Assembly: GCA_041688215.1 (NCBI GenBank)
Contig: JBDNIO010000009.1
Span: forward strand, 1 to 26,994
Length of the DNA: 26,994 nt
Direction of reading: 5' to 3'
Source: JBDNIO01 sp041688215
Lineage (GTDB): Bacteria; Pseudomonadota; Gammaproteobacteria; Nevskiales; Salinisphaeraceae
The notes under the pieces: generated by a model
What the model was told of the DNA's origin: nothing
The model's database searches: none
Seen by the model: only the letters and a program-made list of their open reading frames with translations
Made by a program: the position numbers and the translations under genes
Part shown: positions 14,781-22,525 of the stretch, one piece after another
Layout of the letters: each line of letters begins with the position of its first letter
Position numbering within the stretch: position 1 is the stretch's first letter

Positions 14781-16136
14781 TTAGCGCAACATTCCCGCGC
14801 CGCCCTGACCTTTCAAGTTGGCCTTTTTCATCAGGCCTTCATATTGGTGCGACATCAGGTGCGCCTGCAATTGCGCCATGAAATCCATGACCACAACCAC
14901 GATGATCAACAATGACGTACCACCAAAATAAAACGGCACATTGTATTGCAGAATCAGGAATTCCGGCAGCAGACAGACCGCGGTAATGTAGGCCGCGCCG
15001 GCGACGGTCAGGCGGGTAAGCACGGTGTCAATATAATTGGCCGTTTGCATGCCCGGGCGCACGCCGGGAATAAACGCGCCGGATTTTTTCAAGTTGTCCG
15101 CTGTTTCACGCGAGTCGAATACGAGCGCGGTGTAAAAGAAACAGAAGAATATGATCATCAGCGCATAGAACAGCACATACAGCGGCTGCCCTGGCGCGAT
15201 CGCGTTGGCAACAAAGTTGGCCACGCTGCCGCCCTCGCCCATGAAACGAATTATCGTTGCCGGGAAAAGAATAATACTGGACGCAAAAATCGGCGGAATA
15301 ACACCCGACATGTTCAGCTTTAACGGCAGATGCTGCGTCTGCGCGGCGTACATGCGCCGACCCTGCTGGCGCTGTGCGTGGTGCACCGGAATACGACGCT
15401 GGGCACGTTCAACAAATACCACAAAGGCAGTTACGCCCAGTACGCCCAGGAAAATAATCACGGCAGTCAGGGCATTCATTTCGCCGGTACGCACCAGATC
15501 CAGTGTGCCACCTACCGCCGAGGGCAGGCCAGACACGATACTGGCAAAAATCAGCATGGAAATGCCGTTGCCAATGCCGCGTTCGGTAACCTGCTCACCC
15601 AGCCACATCAGGAACATCGCGCCGGTAACCAGGCAGATGGCTGTGGTAAATATAAAGCTGTACTGGGTTATCCCAGGCACGGCAATGCCCTGATTCCACA
15701 GCGCTATCCCTGTGCCAATGGACTGGAAAGAAGCCAGGCCCAGAGTGCCGTAACGGGTATATTGGGTAATCTTACGGCGGCCAGACTCGCCTTCCTTTTT
15801 CAGCTCTTTCAATGCCGGCACGGTGGCCGTCATGAGCTGCATGATGATCGACGCCGAGATATACGGCATTACGCCGAGCGCTAAAATCGATAGCCGCTCC
15901 AAGGCGCCGCCGGTAAACATGATACCCACATCAAGGATGGTGCCGGACTGGCGTTCAAACAGTTGCGCGAGCTGTGCCGGGTCAATACCGGGCACGGGAA
16001 TAAACGTACCTATCCGAAATACGATTAGCGCGCCCACCAGAAACAGCAGGCGCTGACGTACTTCCGACAGCTTGCCCATGTCCGGGGTCATGCCGCCGGG
16101 CTTTTTCGCTCCGCGATTTTGTGCGCCTTTTGCCAT
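14781..16136 (-). CDS. secY: Preprotein translocase subunit SecY
   Basis: 451 residues with ten predicted TM helices, the core channel of the Sec translocon in the inner membrane, acting with SecE/SecG and SecA. Recognisable parts are FRIGTFIPVPGIDPAQLAQL (TM1/plug entry), LGVMPYISASIIMQLMTATV (TM2), and the conserved cytosolic loop ERAQRRIPVHHAQRQQGRRM. GGAGG (16148-16144) lies 7 nt before the ATG but is wholly inside the closing stem of element B, so its use should depend on translation of rplO. Confidence 0.98.
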   Translation of the reverse strand: MAKGAQNRGAKKPGGMTPDMGKLSEVRQRLLFLVGALIVFRIGTFIPVPGIDPAQLAQLFERQSGTILDVGIMFTGGALERLSILALGVMPYISASIIMQLMTATVPALKELKKEGESGRRKITQYTRYGTLGLASFQSIGTGIALWNQGIAVPGITQYSFIFTTAICLVTGAMFLMWLGEQVTERGIGNGISMLIFASIVSGLPSAVGGTLDLVRTGEMNALTAVIIFLGVLGVTAFVVFVERAQRRIPVHHAQRQQGRRMYAAQTQHLPLKLNMSGVIPPIFASSIILFPATIIRFMGEGGSVANFVANAIAPGQPLYVLFYALMIIFFCFFYTALVFDSRETADNLKKSGAFIPGVRPGMQTANYIDTVLTRLTVAGAAYITAVCLLPEFLILQYNVPFYFGGTSLLIIVVVVMDFMAQLQAHLMSHQYEGLMKKANLKGQGGAGMLR

Positions 16137-16138
16137 TA

Positions 16139-16415
16139 GGGAGCCTCCGAACCGCTTCTGCGCGGATCGCGTTTGTGTCCCAAGCTGCTCGTGAGCAAGA
16201 CGCCCAGCACCGCGCCGTGGCAGGTACCACGGTCAAGCTGGGCAACGCCGCGCACGCGCAGCTTGGGCCAAACCCCTTCGGGGTCGGGCCTCTGCGCGCA
16301 CCTGCACAGCGTCATTCGTCGCTCATTTATATTCATATAAACTACTCTTCTCATTCCTTGCCAGCCGCGCGCAGAGACTCCGACGCGACTGCACAGAAGC
16401 GATTCAGAGGCTCCC
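16139..16415 (-). repeat. Structured intergenic element B (rplO-secY)
   Basis: Closing arms 16139-16160 and 16394-16415 pair over 22 positions (20 Watson-Crick, 2 G-U in the transcript). Internal parts: CCCAAGCTG / CAGCTTGGG (16179-16187 / 16259-16267) enclosing CCGTGG / CCACGG; mini-hairpin CCCC-TTC-GGGG (16273-16283); CTCTGCGCGC / GCGCGCAGAG (16290-16299 / 16367-16376) enclosing TTTATAT / ATATAAA. One arm holds the secY Shine-Dalgarno and ends 2 nt before its ATG; the other holds the last codons and the TGA of rplO (16404-16406). Confidence 0.88.
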
Positions 16416-16841
16416 AGCGCTTACGCTGCCGCCGGCAGCTTCAATTGCCTGGGCAGCGCCTTTGGTCGCCGCTACACGCTGTAATTGCACCACAACTTTC
16501 ACTTCACCAGACAGGATAACCTTGGCACGTTGTGCGGTGGCCGGAATAATCTGCGCTTTCTTGAGCCCATCCAGGTCTACGGCACCGTCAAAGCCATTAA
16601 GCTCGCTCAGGCGCACTTCGGCGCATTGCGCTGTTACCGAGCGAAAGCCGCGCTTGGGCACACGGCGCTGCAACGGCATCTGGCCGCCTTCGAAACCGGT
16701 TTTGTGATAACCGCCGGAACGCGCTTTCTGGCCTTTGTGGCCACGGCCCGCGGTTTTACCCATATCCGAGCCGGGCCCGCGGCCAACACGTTTGGCGGAC
16801 TTGCGCGCGCACTCGCCTGGGGTTAAATCATTCAATCTCAT
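16404..16841 (-). CDS. rplO: 50S ribosomal protein L15 (uL15)
   Basis: About 145 residues. MRLNDLTPGE, then RGHKGQKARSGG and GFEGGQMPLQRRVPKRGF are diagnostic for uL15, a late-assembly 23S-binding protein. I prefer the second of two tandem ATGs (16841): homologues start MRLN and AGGA is 7 nt away; 16844 is possible. The C-terminus SVSAGSL differs from the E. coli end, and its last codons and stop form one arm of element B, so the tail may have been reshaped by that element. Confidence 0.96.
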   Translation of the reverse strand: MRLNDLTPGECARKSAKRVGRGPGSDMGKTAGRGHKGQKARSGGYHKTGFEGGQMPLQRRVPKRGFRSVTAQCAEVRLSELNGFDGAVDLDGLKKAQIIPATAQRAKVILSGEVKVVVQLQRVAATKGAAQAIEAAGGSVSAGSL

Positions 16842-16855
16842 CATTCAATCCTGTT

Positions 16856-16918
16856 AACCACGAAGAACACAAAGAGATGAGGCAATTGTTTCCTTTGTGT
16901 CTTTGTGTCTTTGTGGTT
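16856..16918 (-). repeat. CACAAAG-type hairpin repeat (rpmD-rplO)
   Basis: AACCACGAAGAACACAAAGA (16856-16875) pairs with a right arm ending in TCTTTGTGGTT (up to 16918), with one bulge. Same family as 14694-14770. It fills almost the whole gap between the rpmD stop and the rplO ribosome site. Confidence 0.75.
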
Positions 16919-16925
16919 CATTAAA

Positions 16926-17120
16926 CTAGCCTTCCTCTACGGAGAGCATGTACGACACGCGATTAATCATGCCGAGGTTTTCCGGGGTTGCGGCCACTGT
17001 GACACTGTGGTGCATGCGGCACAGACCCAGGCCACGCACGCAAGCCTTGTGGTTGGCCAGACGGCCGGCCGGGCTTTTCACCAGCTTCACAGTTACTGTT
17101 TTGTCCTTGCTTTGCGCCAT
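16926..17120 (-). CDS. rpmD: 50S ribosomal protein L30 (uL30)
   Basis: 64 residues (59 in E. coli). VKLVKSPAGRLANHKACVRG and GMINRVSYMLSVEE are typical. uL30 binds 23S rRNA domain II. Its ATG is 27 bp after the rpsE stop. A few extra N-terminal residues are the only difference from the usual length. Confidence 0.97.
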   Translation of the reverse strand: MAQSKDKTVTVKLVKSPAGRLANHKACVRGLGLCRMHHSVTVAATPENLGMINRVSYMLSVEEG

Positions 17121-17147
17121 TTTAGCAATCTCTCTACTTCGCGCGCA

Positions 17148-17648
17148 TTAAGCGCTGATTTCTTCAAGCGTTTTGCCACGCTTGGCGGCAATAAAATGCG
17201 GATCGTGCAAGTTGCCGAGTGCTTCTACGGTGGCGCGTACGATATTGATCGGATTGCGCGAGCCATAACTCTTGGCCAGCACGTTGTGAACGCCGGCTAC
17301 TTCGAACACGGCGCGCATACCGCCACCGGCAATTACGCCGGTACCGTCTGATGCCGGGCGTAAAATCACTTTCGTGGCGCCATGCCAACCGACTGCCGCG
17401 TGCTGAATGGTATCGCCGCGCAGTTGTACATCGACCATGCCCTTGCGTGCGGCTTCCATGGCTTTCTGGATAGCTAGCGGCACTTCGCGCGCTTTGCCAT
17501 AGCCAAATCCGACCTTACCGTCGCCGTTGCCGACTACAGTGAGTGCGGTGAAGCCGAATTGACGACCACCCTTGACCACTTTGGCCACGCGGTTAATCGT
17601 AACCAGTCTTTCGAGCAGGTCGCCTTCGGTGCGTTCTGGTTGTGCCAT
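17148..17648 (-). CDS. rpsE: 30S ribosomal protein S5 (uS5)
   Basis: 166 residues, equal to the E. coli protein. The double-stranded RNA-binding domain includes VAKVVKGGRQFGFTALTVVG and GFGYGKAREVPLAIQKAME; the second domain has GSRNPINIVRATVEAL. uS5 supports translational fidelity and, with uS3 and uS4, the mRNA-entry helicase. It lies 18 bp after rplR. Confidence 0.98.
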   Translation of the reverse strand: MAQPERTEGDLLERLVTINRVAKVVKGGRQFGFTALTVVGNGDGKVGFGYGKAREVPLAIQKAMEAARKGMVDVQLRGDTIQHAAVGWHGATKVILRPASDGTGVIAGGGMRAVFEVAGVHNVLAKSYGSRNPINIVRATVEALGNLHDPHFIAAKRGKTLEEISA

Positions 17649-17666
17649 ATCTTTTATGTCCTACGC

Positions 17667-18023
17667 TTAAAACTTCAAACCGGCTTCGCGTGCTGCGTCT
17701 GCCAGGGCCTTGACGCGGCCATGGTAGGCAAAGCCACCGCGGTCAAACGCCATTGAATCAATTCCTGCGGCCTTAGCTTTTTCGGCTATTGCCTTACCGA
17801 CCGCAATAGCGGCCTCTACATTACCGGTGGATCCGAGACTGGAGCGCACAGCGGTTTCTACGGAGGATGCGGCGGCCAGGGTCTTGTCTCCGCCGGGCGC
17901 AGTAATTTGCGCATAAATATGCCGCGGGGTGCGATGTACCGACAAGCGGTGAACACCCAGGTCGCGCATGTGCATGCGTCCGCGCCGGGCGCGCCGTAAA
18001 CGATTTGTCTGTTTCTTGTGCAT
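17667..18023 (-). CDS. rplR: 50S ribosomal protein L18 (uL18)
   Basis: 118 residues. HRTPRHIYAQITAPGGDKTL and GKAIAEKAKAAGIDSMAFDR identify the 5S-rRNA-binding uL18; the basic N-terminus (KKQTNRLRRARRGR) is usual. It is 79 bp from rplF; this AT-rich gap shows no repeat or hairpin of note. Confidence 0.98.
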   Translation of the reverse strand: MHKKQTNRLRRARRGRMHMRDLGVHRLSVHRTPRHIYAQITAPGGDKTLAAASSVETAVRSSLGSTGNVEAAIAVGKAIAEKAKAAGIDSMAFDRGGFAYHGRVKALADAAREAGLKF

Positions 18024-18102
18024 TTTGCCTGGTCTATTAAGTAATCGTGTGCAAAAAATATAAATGCGTTTTGTATTGGGGTCGCTGCAATCAGGAAGCG
18101 CG

Positions 18103-18633
18103 TTACTTCTTCTTCGCTTCCTTGCGAATTACGCGCTCGTCTGAATAACGCACGCCCTTGCCCTTATACGGTTCAGGCGGACGGAAAGCGCGGATATTCG
18201 CCGCGGCCTGGCCGACTGCCTGTTTATTCGCGCCCTTCAAAACCACTTCGGTCTGCGTGGGCGTTTCAACTGTGACGCCTTCGGGCATGGTGTAGTTAAC
18301 CGGGTGCGAAAAGCCGAGCGTCAGGTTAAGTACCTTGCCCTGTGCCTGCGCACGATAACCCACGCCGACGAGTTCGAGCTTGCGCTCAAAGCCTTCGCTG
18401 ACGCCAGTTACCAGATTGGCAACTATTGCACGCACGGTACCCGCCATGGCCAGATTCGGTTGGCGTCCGGTGGTTAGCGCTTTTGCCTCACCGTCTTCAA
18501 CTTTGAGGTCGGTGCCAACGGGCAGCGCCATGGTCAGCTCAGCGTTCTTGCCTTTTACGTACACCGTGCCATCGGTGACGCGGATTTCCACGCCACTGGG
18601 GATAGCTATCGGTGCTTTGGCTACTCTAGACAT
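18103..18633 (-). CDS. rplF: 50S ribosomal protein L6 (uL6)
   Basis: 176 residues with the two L6 folds. The start MSRVAKAPIAIPSGVEIRV and the closing RPPEPYKGKGVRYSDERVIR motif are diagnostic. uL6 lies near the sarcin-ricin loop and factor-binding site. A weak site (AAGGCAAGAA) precedes the ATG, directly after a short tandem repeat. Confidence 0.98.
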   Translation of the reverse strand: MSRVAKAPIAIPSGVEIRVTDGTVYVKGKNAELTMALPVGTDLKVEDGEAKALTTGRQPNLAMAGTVRAIVANLVTGVSEGFERKLELVGVGYRAQAQGKVLNLTLGFSHPVNYTMPEGVTVETPTQTEVVLKGANKQAVGQAAANIRAFRPPEPYKGKGVRYSDERVIRKEAKKK

Positions 18634-18647
18634 TTCTTGCCTTCCTA

Positions 18648-18676
18648 ATCTGTAGGCTAATCTGTAGGCTAATCTA
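18648..18676 (-). repeat. 12-nt tandem repeat before rplF
   Basis: On the minus strand GATTAGCCTACA occurs twice, followed by a partial third unit (GATTAG). It fills much of the 62-bp rpsH-rplF gap, just upstream of the rplF ribosome site. Probably replication slippage; no structure is evident. Confidence 0.6.
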
Positions 18677-18695
18677 CGTTAATGCTGGCAGTGTC

Positions 18696-19091
18696 TTACG
18701 AAACTGTGCAAAGAACTTCGCCGCCGTGGCCTGCTGCGCGCGCTGCGCGCTCAGTCATCACGCCCTGCGAGGTGGAGACGATGGCTACGCCAAGACCGCC
18801 GACCACGTCCGGAATATCGTTTTTACCTCGATAAACGCGTAACCCCGGTTTGCTTACGCGATCTATGCGCTCGATAACCGGCAGACCCTGAAAATACTTC
18901 AGTGCCACCGACAATGCGGGTTTGCCATCCAATTCCTGCTTCTCGAAGTCTTCGATATACCCTTCGTCCTTAAGAACTTGGGCAATCGCACACTTCAGCT
19001 TGGAAGAGGGCATTACTACGTTTACCTTTTGCGCCGTCTGACCGTTACGAATACGGGTCAGCATATCGGCGATGGGGTCAGTCATACTCAT
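18696..19091 (-). CDS. rpsH: 30S ribosomal protein S8 (uS8)
   Basis: 131 residues. MSMTDPIADMLTRIRNGQ at the start and GGLGVAIVSTSQGVMTERAA with GGEVLCTVS at the end are typical. uS8 is a primary 16S-rRNA binder and, in E. coli, the repressor of the spc operon through a site near rplE; I do not recognise that target here. It follows rpsN by 20 bp. Confidence 0.98.
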   Translation of the reverse strand: MSMTDPIADMLTRIRNGQTAQKVNVVMPSSKLKCAIAQVLKDEGYIEDFEKQELDGKPALSVALKYFQGLPVIERIDRVSKPGLRVYRGKNDIPDVVGGLGVAIVSTSQGVMTERAARAAGHGGEVLCTVS

Positions 19092-19111
19092 GCGTACCGA
19101 TACCTCTTAAG

Positions 19112-19417
19112 TTACCAGGAGGATTTGACTAAGCCCGGGACTTGCCCGCTCATAGCCGCTTCCCGGAGTTTGTTTCTGCCGAGCCCAAACTTGCGGTAAT
19201 ACCCGCGGGGCCGACCCGTGATTGAACAGCGATTGCGCAAGCGCACCGGCGAAGAATCGCGCGGCAGTGCTTGCAACTCGTTAACCGCGGCAAACGTTTC
19301 TTCCATGCTTGCCTCGGGAGCATTAATACGCGCCTTGAGCGCCGCACGGAGTTCTGCGTATTTTGCGATAAGTTTCTCGCGCTTTTTATCACGCGCGATC
19401 ATGCTTTTCTTTGCCAT
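19112..19417 (-). CDS. rpsN: 30S ribosomal protein S14 (uS14), zinc-free form
   Basis: 101 residues, the long C-minus form. MAKKSMIARDKKREKLIAKY and RNRCSITGRPRGYYRKFGLG are diagnostic; only a single Cys remains in the place of the zinc ribbon. uS14 binds the 16S 3' major domain in the 30S head. It is 30 bp after rplE. Confidence 0.98.
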   Translation of the reverse strand: MAKKSMIARDKKREKLIAKYAELRAALKARINAPEASMEETFAAVNELQALPRDSSPVRLRNRCSITGRPRGYYRKFGLGRNKLREAAMSGQVPGLVKSSW

Positions 19418-19447
19418 AAGTCTTGTCTACCTTGGGCCTGTTACGGC

Positions 19448-20008
19448 CTATTTACGGAACGGGAAGCTGAACGCGTCCAGCAGTGCCCGACCTTCGTCGT
19501 CGTTCGTGGCCGACGTGGTGATGATGATATCCATGCCACGCAGGGCATCTATCTTGTCGTAGTCGATTTCCGGGAACATGATTTGCTCTTTGATACCGAA
19601 GCTGTAATTGCCCCGACCGTCGAAAGACCGTGGATTCAAACCCCGAAAGTCGCGAATACGCGGCAATGAGGCATTGACCAGGCGGTCCAGAAATTCATAC
19701 ATGCGATTCCGGCGTAGGGTAACCTTGCAGCCGATCGGCCATTCTTCACGCACCTTGAAGCCGGCGACCGATTTACGCGCACGGGTCATCAAGGGTTTTT
19801 GACCGGCGATCTGCGCCATGTCGTTCATCGCGTGCTCGATTACCTTGCGGTCGGCAATAGCTTCGCCCACACCCATATTCAGGGTGATTTTGGTCACGCG
19901 CGGGGCTTGCATGGTGCTGGAGTAGCCGAATTTCTCGACCAGCGATGGCACCACGGTTTCGCGATAAAACTGTTGTAATCTGGGGGAGTGTTTTGTTAAT
20001 TGGGGCAT
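19448..20008 (-). CDS. rplE: 50S ribosomal protein L5 (uL5)
   Basis: 186 residues (179 in E. coli; the extra residues are at the N-terminus). TKITLNMGVGEAIADRKVIE, SVAGFKVREEWPIGCKVTLR and REQ/KEQ-type IMFPEIDYDKIDALRGMDI are hallmarks. uL5 binds 5S rRNA and contacts P-site tRNA and uS13. Its ATG is 3 nt after the rplX stop with little Shine-Dalgarno, pointing to translational coupling. Confidence 0.98.
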   Translation of the reverse strand: MPQLTKHSPRLQQFYRETVVPSLVEKFGYSSTMQAPRVTKITLNMGVGEAIADRKVIEHAMNDMAQIAGQKPLMTRARKSVAGFKVREEWPIGCKVTLRRNRMYEFLDRLVNASLPRIRDFRGLNPRSFDGRGNYSFGIKEQIMFPEIDYDKIDALRGMDIIITTSATNDDEGRALLDAFSFPFRK

Positions 20009-20011
20009 TAC

Positions 20012-20344
20012 TTAAGCGTCCACGACTTCGCCGTTAGATTTGAAGTAGCGCACCTTGCGCTTGCCTTCACCATCTTCCAGCCATTTGTAACCAACTCGAT
20101 CGCCTTTCTCGGCCTGCGGGTTGTAAAGCATTATGTTGGAGATGTGAATAGGCATCTCCTTTTCTTCGATACCGCCCTGCACGCCTTCATTCGGGTTGGG
20201 CTTGACGTGCTTTTTAGCAATATTCAGACCTTCAACCAGCACACGGTTATTGTCACCTACGCGCAGTACGGTACCGCGACGGCCGCGATCTTTACCGGCT
20301 ACGGCGATTACTTCGTCGCCTTTCTTGATTCTTTGCATTGTCAT
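20012..20344 (-). CDS. rplX: 50S ribosomal protein L24 (uL24)
   Basis: 110 residues. The KOW motif is in GDEVIAVAGKDRGRRGTVLR; further on are VEGLNIAKKHVKPNPNEGVQ and KEMPIHISNIMLYNP. uL24 initiates 50S assembly at the tunnel exit. I choose ATG 20344 over ATG 20338 because GGAG is 8 nt from the first. Its ribosome site lies outside the nearby repeat E, unlike the four genes beside elements A-D. Confidence 0.98.
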   Translation of the reverse strand: MTMQRIKKGDEVIAVAGKDRGRRGTVLRVGDNNRVLVEGLNIAKKHVKPNPNEGVQGGIEEKEMPIHISNIMLYNPQAEKGDRVGYKWLEDGEGKRKVRYFKSNGEVVDA

Positions 20345-20356
20345 TAGAAATTCTCC

Positions 20357-20476
20357 GAAGCGAGGGATTTTGCTTCAAGACAAGGCGCCGTGCTCGCGAG
20401 CAGCGCAGCGTACACTTGTACGTGAGCAACACAACGAGCGCTGCAACGCAGGATTGGAGTAAAAGCACCGCTTGCC
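20357..20476 (-). repeat. Short structured element E (rplN-rplX)
   Basis: About 120 bp filling most of the gap. Weak outer arms (about 20358-20377 with 20454-20475) are only partly complementary. The inner part has ACAAGGCGCCGTGCTCG pairing with CGAGCGCTGCAACGCAG, around CGTAC / GTACG. The flanks CAAGGCG and GCAACGC match those of the first inner hairpin of elements A-D, so E looks like that domain alone. Confidence 0.65.
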
Positions 20477-20477
20477 A

Positions 20478-20843
20478 TTACAAAACCTCGGGTGCCAGAG
20501 AGATAATGCGCATGAACTTTTTACGCAGCTCACGCGTTACCGGGCCAAAAATACGCGTGCCGATAGGCTCGTGCTTTTCGGTCAGCAACACCGCGGCATT
20601 GCTGTCGAAGCGAATCACTGAGCCATCAGGACGGCGCACGCCATGACGGGTGCGCACGACAACTGCGTCCATCACTTCGCCTTTTTTCACACGGCCACGT
20701 GGGATTGCGTCTTTAACAGTCACTTTGATGATGTCGCCCACGCCGGCGTAACGGCGATGCGAACCACCCAGCACCTTGATGCATTGCACCCGGCGGGCGC
20801 CGCTGTTGTCTGCGGCTGATAATTCTGTTTCAGTCTGGATCAT
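20478..20843 (-). CDS. rplN: 50S ribosomal protein L14 (uL14)
   Basis: 121 residues. MIQTETELSAADNSGARRVQ, VGDIIKVTVKDAIPRGRVKK and RTRHGVRRPDGSVIRFDSNA are diagnostic. uL14 forms an intersubunit bridge and is the binding site of the silencing factor RsfS. The ATG overlaps the rpsQ TGA (ATGA), so no separate spc promoter fits here, in contrast to E. coli. Confidence 0.98.
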   Translation of the reverse strand: MIQTETELSAADNSGARRVQCIKVLGGSHRRYAGVGDIIKVTVKDAIPRGRVKKGEVMDAVVVRTRHGVRRPDGSVIRFDSNAAVLLTEKHEPIGTRIFGPVTRELRKKFMRIISLAPEVL

Positions 20844-21178
20844 GCTTCGGCGCTCGTATTTGCAAACTCACCCGCGGCTTCAACCACGCGCACCAGCCGC
20901 CAGGACTTGCGCTTGGATATGGGCCGACCTTCCACGATTTCAACCTGATCGCCAATGCCACACTCGTTGTTTTCGTCATGCGCTACTACCTTGCTGGTAC
21001 GACGCATATATTTGCTATACAACGGGTGCTGAACCTTACGCTCAATCAAGACAACAATGGACTTATCCATTTTGTCGCTGACCACGCGGCCGGCTACCAG
21101 GCGCGTGTTTTTTACGCCAGCTTTTGCGTCTTCGCTGGTTACACTTTGTTCTGGGATTGCTTGATCGGATTGGCTCAT
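20840..21178 (-). CDS. rpsQ: 30S ribosomal protein S17 (uS17), extended at both ends
   Basis: 112 residues against 84 in E. coli. The core (RLVAGRVVSDKMDKSIVVLI, HDENNECGIGDQVEIVEGRP) is normal; uS17 binds the 16S 5' domain. About 20 extra residues precede it (MSQSDQAIPEQSVTSEDAK) and a short tail (GEFANTSAEA) follows. The long start is supported by AAGGAG 8 nt upstream and an ATGA overlap with rpmC. Confidence 0.97.
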   Translation of the reverse strand: MSQSDQAIPEQSVTSEDAKAGVKNTRLVAGRVVSDKMDKSIVVLIERKVQHPLYSKYMRRTSKVVAHDENNECGIGDQVEIVEGRPISKRKSWRLVRVVEAAGEFANTSAEA

Positions 21179-21381
21179 ACCGTTTGCTCCTTGGCGTGCG
21201 CCTGTTCGTGCAACACGGTTTTAATACGCGCGATATTGCGACGCGCGGCGCGCAACTGGGCGCCACCAGTTAACTGGCCAGTGGCCTGCTGCATGCGCAG
21301 ATTGAATTGTTCACGACGCAGAGCCAGGATTTCCTGCTCCAGATCGTCCTTCGATTTTTTGCGTAAGTCGGCTGCTTTCAT
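21175..21381 (-). CDS. rpmC: 50S ribosomal protein L29 (uL29)
   Basis: 68 residues, two helices: MKAADLRKKSKDDLEQEILA and REQFNLRMQQATGQL are typical. uL29 lies at the tunnel exit near the trigger-factor/SRP docking site. It starts 2 nt after the rplP stop and overlaps rpsQ by 4 nt; the tail HEQAHAKEQTV is slightly longer than usual. Confidence 0.98.
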   Translation of the reverse strand: MKAADLRKKSKDDLEQEILALRREQFNLRMQQATGQLTGGAQLRAARRNIARIKTVLHEQAHAKEQTV

Positions 21382-21383
21382 GG

Positions 21384-21797
21384 CTACAGTATCTTGCGTT
21401 CTACAAAAGTCGTTTGTACCGGCAGCTTGGCCGCGGCGCGGCGAAAGGCTTCCACAGCGATTTCGCGCGGCACGCCTTCCAGCTCGTACAACATACGGCC
21501 AGGCTGTACCTTGGCCACCCAGAATTCTACGTTGCCCTTGCCCTTGCCCATACGTACTTCGATGGGCTTTTTGGTCACCGGCACGTCCGGGAAAATCCGG
21601 ATCCAGGATTTACCACCACGTTTGATGTGGCGAGTCATGGCACGACGCGCGGCCTCGATCTGGCGGGCGCTTACGCGGCCACGAGTTATGGCTTTAAGCC
21701 CGTACTCGCCGAAGCTGACTTCATTCGCGCGATGTGCCAAGCCGCGGTTACGGCCCTTGTGCTGTTTGCGATATTTTGGACGTTTAGGTTGCAACAT
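21384..21797 (-). CDS. rplP: 50S ribosomal protein L16 (uL16)
   Basis: 137 residues, near the usual 136. MLQPKRPKYRKQHKGRNRGL and RHIKRGGKSWIRIFPDVPVT are diagnostic, as is the segment KGKGNVEFWVAKVQPGRMLY. uL16 helps accommodate A-site tRNA and its Arg81 region (RIFPD) is the known hydroxylation area in E. coli. 19 bp after rpsC. Confidence 0.98.
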   Translation of the reverse strand: MLQPKRPKYRKQHKGRNRGLAHRANEVSFGEYGLKAITRGRVSARQIEAARRAMTRHIKRGGKSWIRIFPDVPVTKKPIEVRMGKGKGNVEFWVAKVQPGRMLYELEGVPREIAVEAFRRAAAKLPVQTTFVERKIL

Positions 21798-21816
21798 AAT
21801 AGGTTACTCTCGGGGG

Positions 21817-22500
21817 TTACTCTGTTGCTGCGGTTTCTGGTTCGGGTGCGTAACTGGTTTTGATCTTCTCAGGCTCGAATATTTCGCCTTTGAATATCCA
21901 TACCTTGACGCCAATAATTCCGTAGGTGGTTTTGGCCTCAGCCAGCCCATAATCAATATCCGCACGCAGGGTATGCAGCGGCACGCGGCCCTCGCGATAC
22001 CATTCCGAACGAGCAATTTCAGCGCCGTTGAGTCGTCCGCCTACGTTCACGCGGATACCGCCGGCGCCTAGGCGCATGGCATTTCCCACGGCGCGCTTCA
22101 TGGCACGGCGAAACATGATGCGGCGCTCCAGCTGCTGCGCAATATTCTGAGCAACCAGCAGAGCGTCCAGCTCGGGCTTGCGTATCTCTTCAACTGACAA
22201 GTGCACTGGCACACCCATCTTCTGACTCAAATCATTGCGAAGCTTGTCGATGTCCTCGCCCTTCTTGCCAATGACGATACCGGGACGCGCCGTGTGTATG
22301 ATAATCTTGGCCGAACGCGCGGGGCGGTCGATCTGTATGCGGCTTACCGAGGCGTGCGCGAGTTTTTTGCGCACGTAATCACGTATCGTGATATCGGTAA
22401 TCAGCGTGTCGCTATACGCCTTGTTTTCGGCATACCAGCGCGAACTCCACTCGGTGGTAATACCGAGCCGGAAACCAATTGGATGTACTTTATGACCCAT
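21817..22500 (-). CDS. rpsC: 30S ribosomal protein S3 (uS3)
   Basis: 227 residues (233 in E. coli). MGHKVHPIGFRLGITTEWSS opens the protein; the KH domain has GIVIGKKGEDIDKLRNDL; the C-terminal domain has GIRVNVGGRLNGAEIARSEW. uS3 lines the mRNA-entry channel. The C-terminal tail (PEKIKTSYAPEPETAATE) is short. It is separated from rplV by a hairpin repeat. Confidence 0.98.
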   Translation of the reverse strand: MGHKVHPIGFRLGITTEWSSRWYAENKAYSDTLITDITIRDYVRKKLAHASVSRIQIDRPARSAKIIIHTARPGIVIGKKGEDIDKLRNDLSQKMGVPVHLSVEEIRKPELDALLVAQNIAQQLERRIMFRRAMKRAVGNAMRLGAGGIRVNVGGRLNGAEIARSEWYREGRVPLHTLRADIDYGLAEAKTTYGIIGVKVWIFKGEIFEPEKIKTSYAPEPETAATE

Positions 22501-22525
22501 GTTCTTTAACTCACTTCGTTCGTTT

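Noticed and set aside
20840..20843. Separate spc operon promoter between rpsQ and rplN
   Set aside because: The genes overlap by 4 nt (ATGA) and I see no good promoter just upstream in rpsQ.
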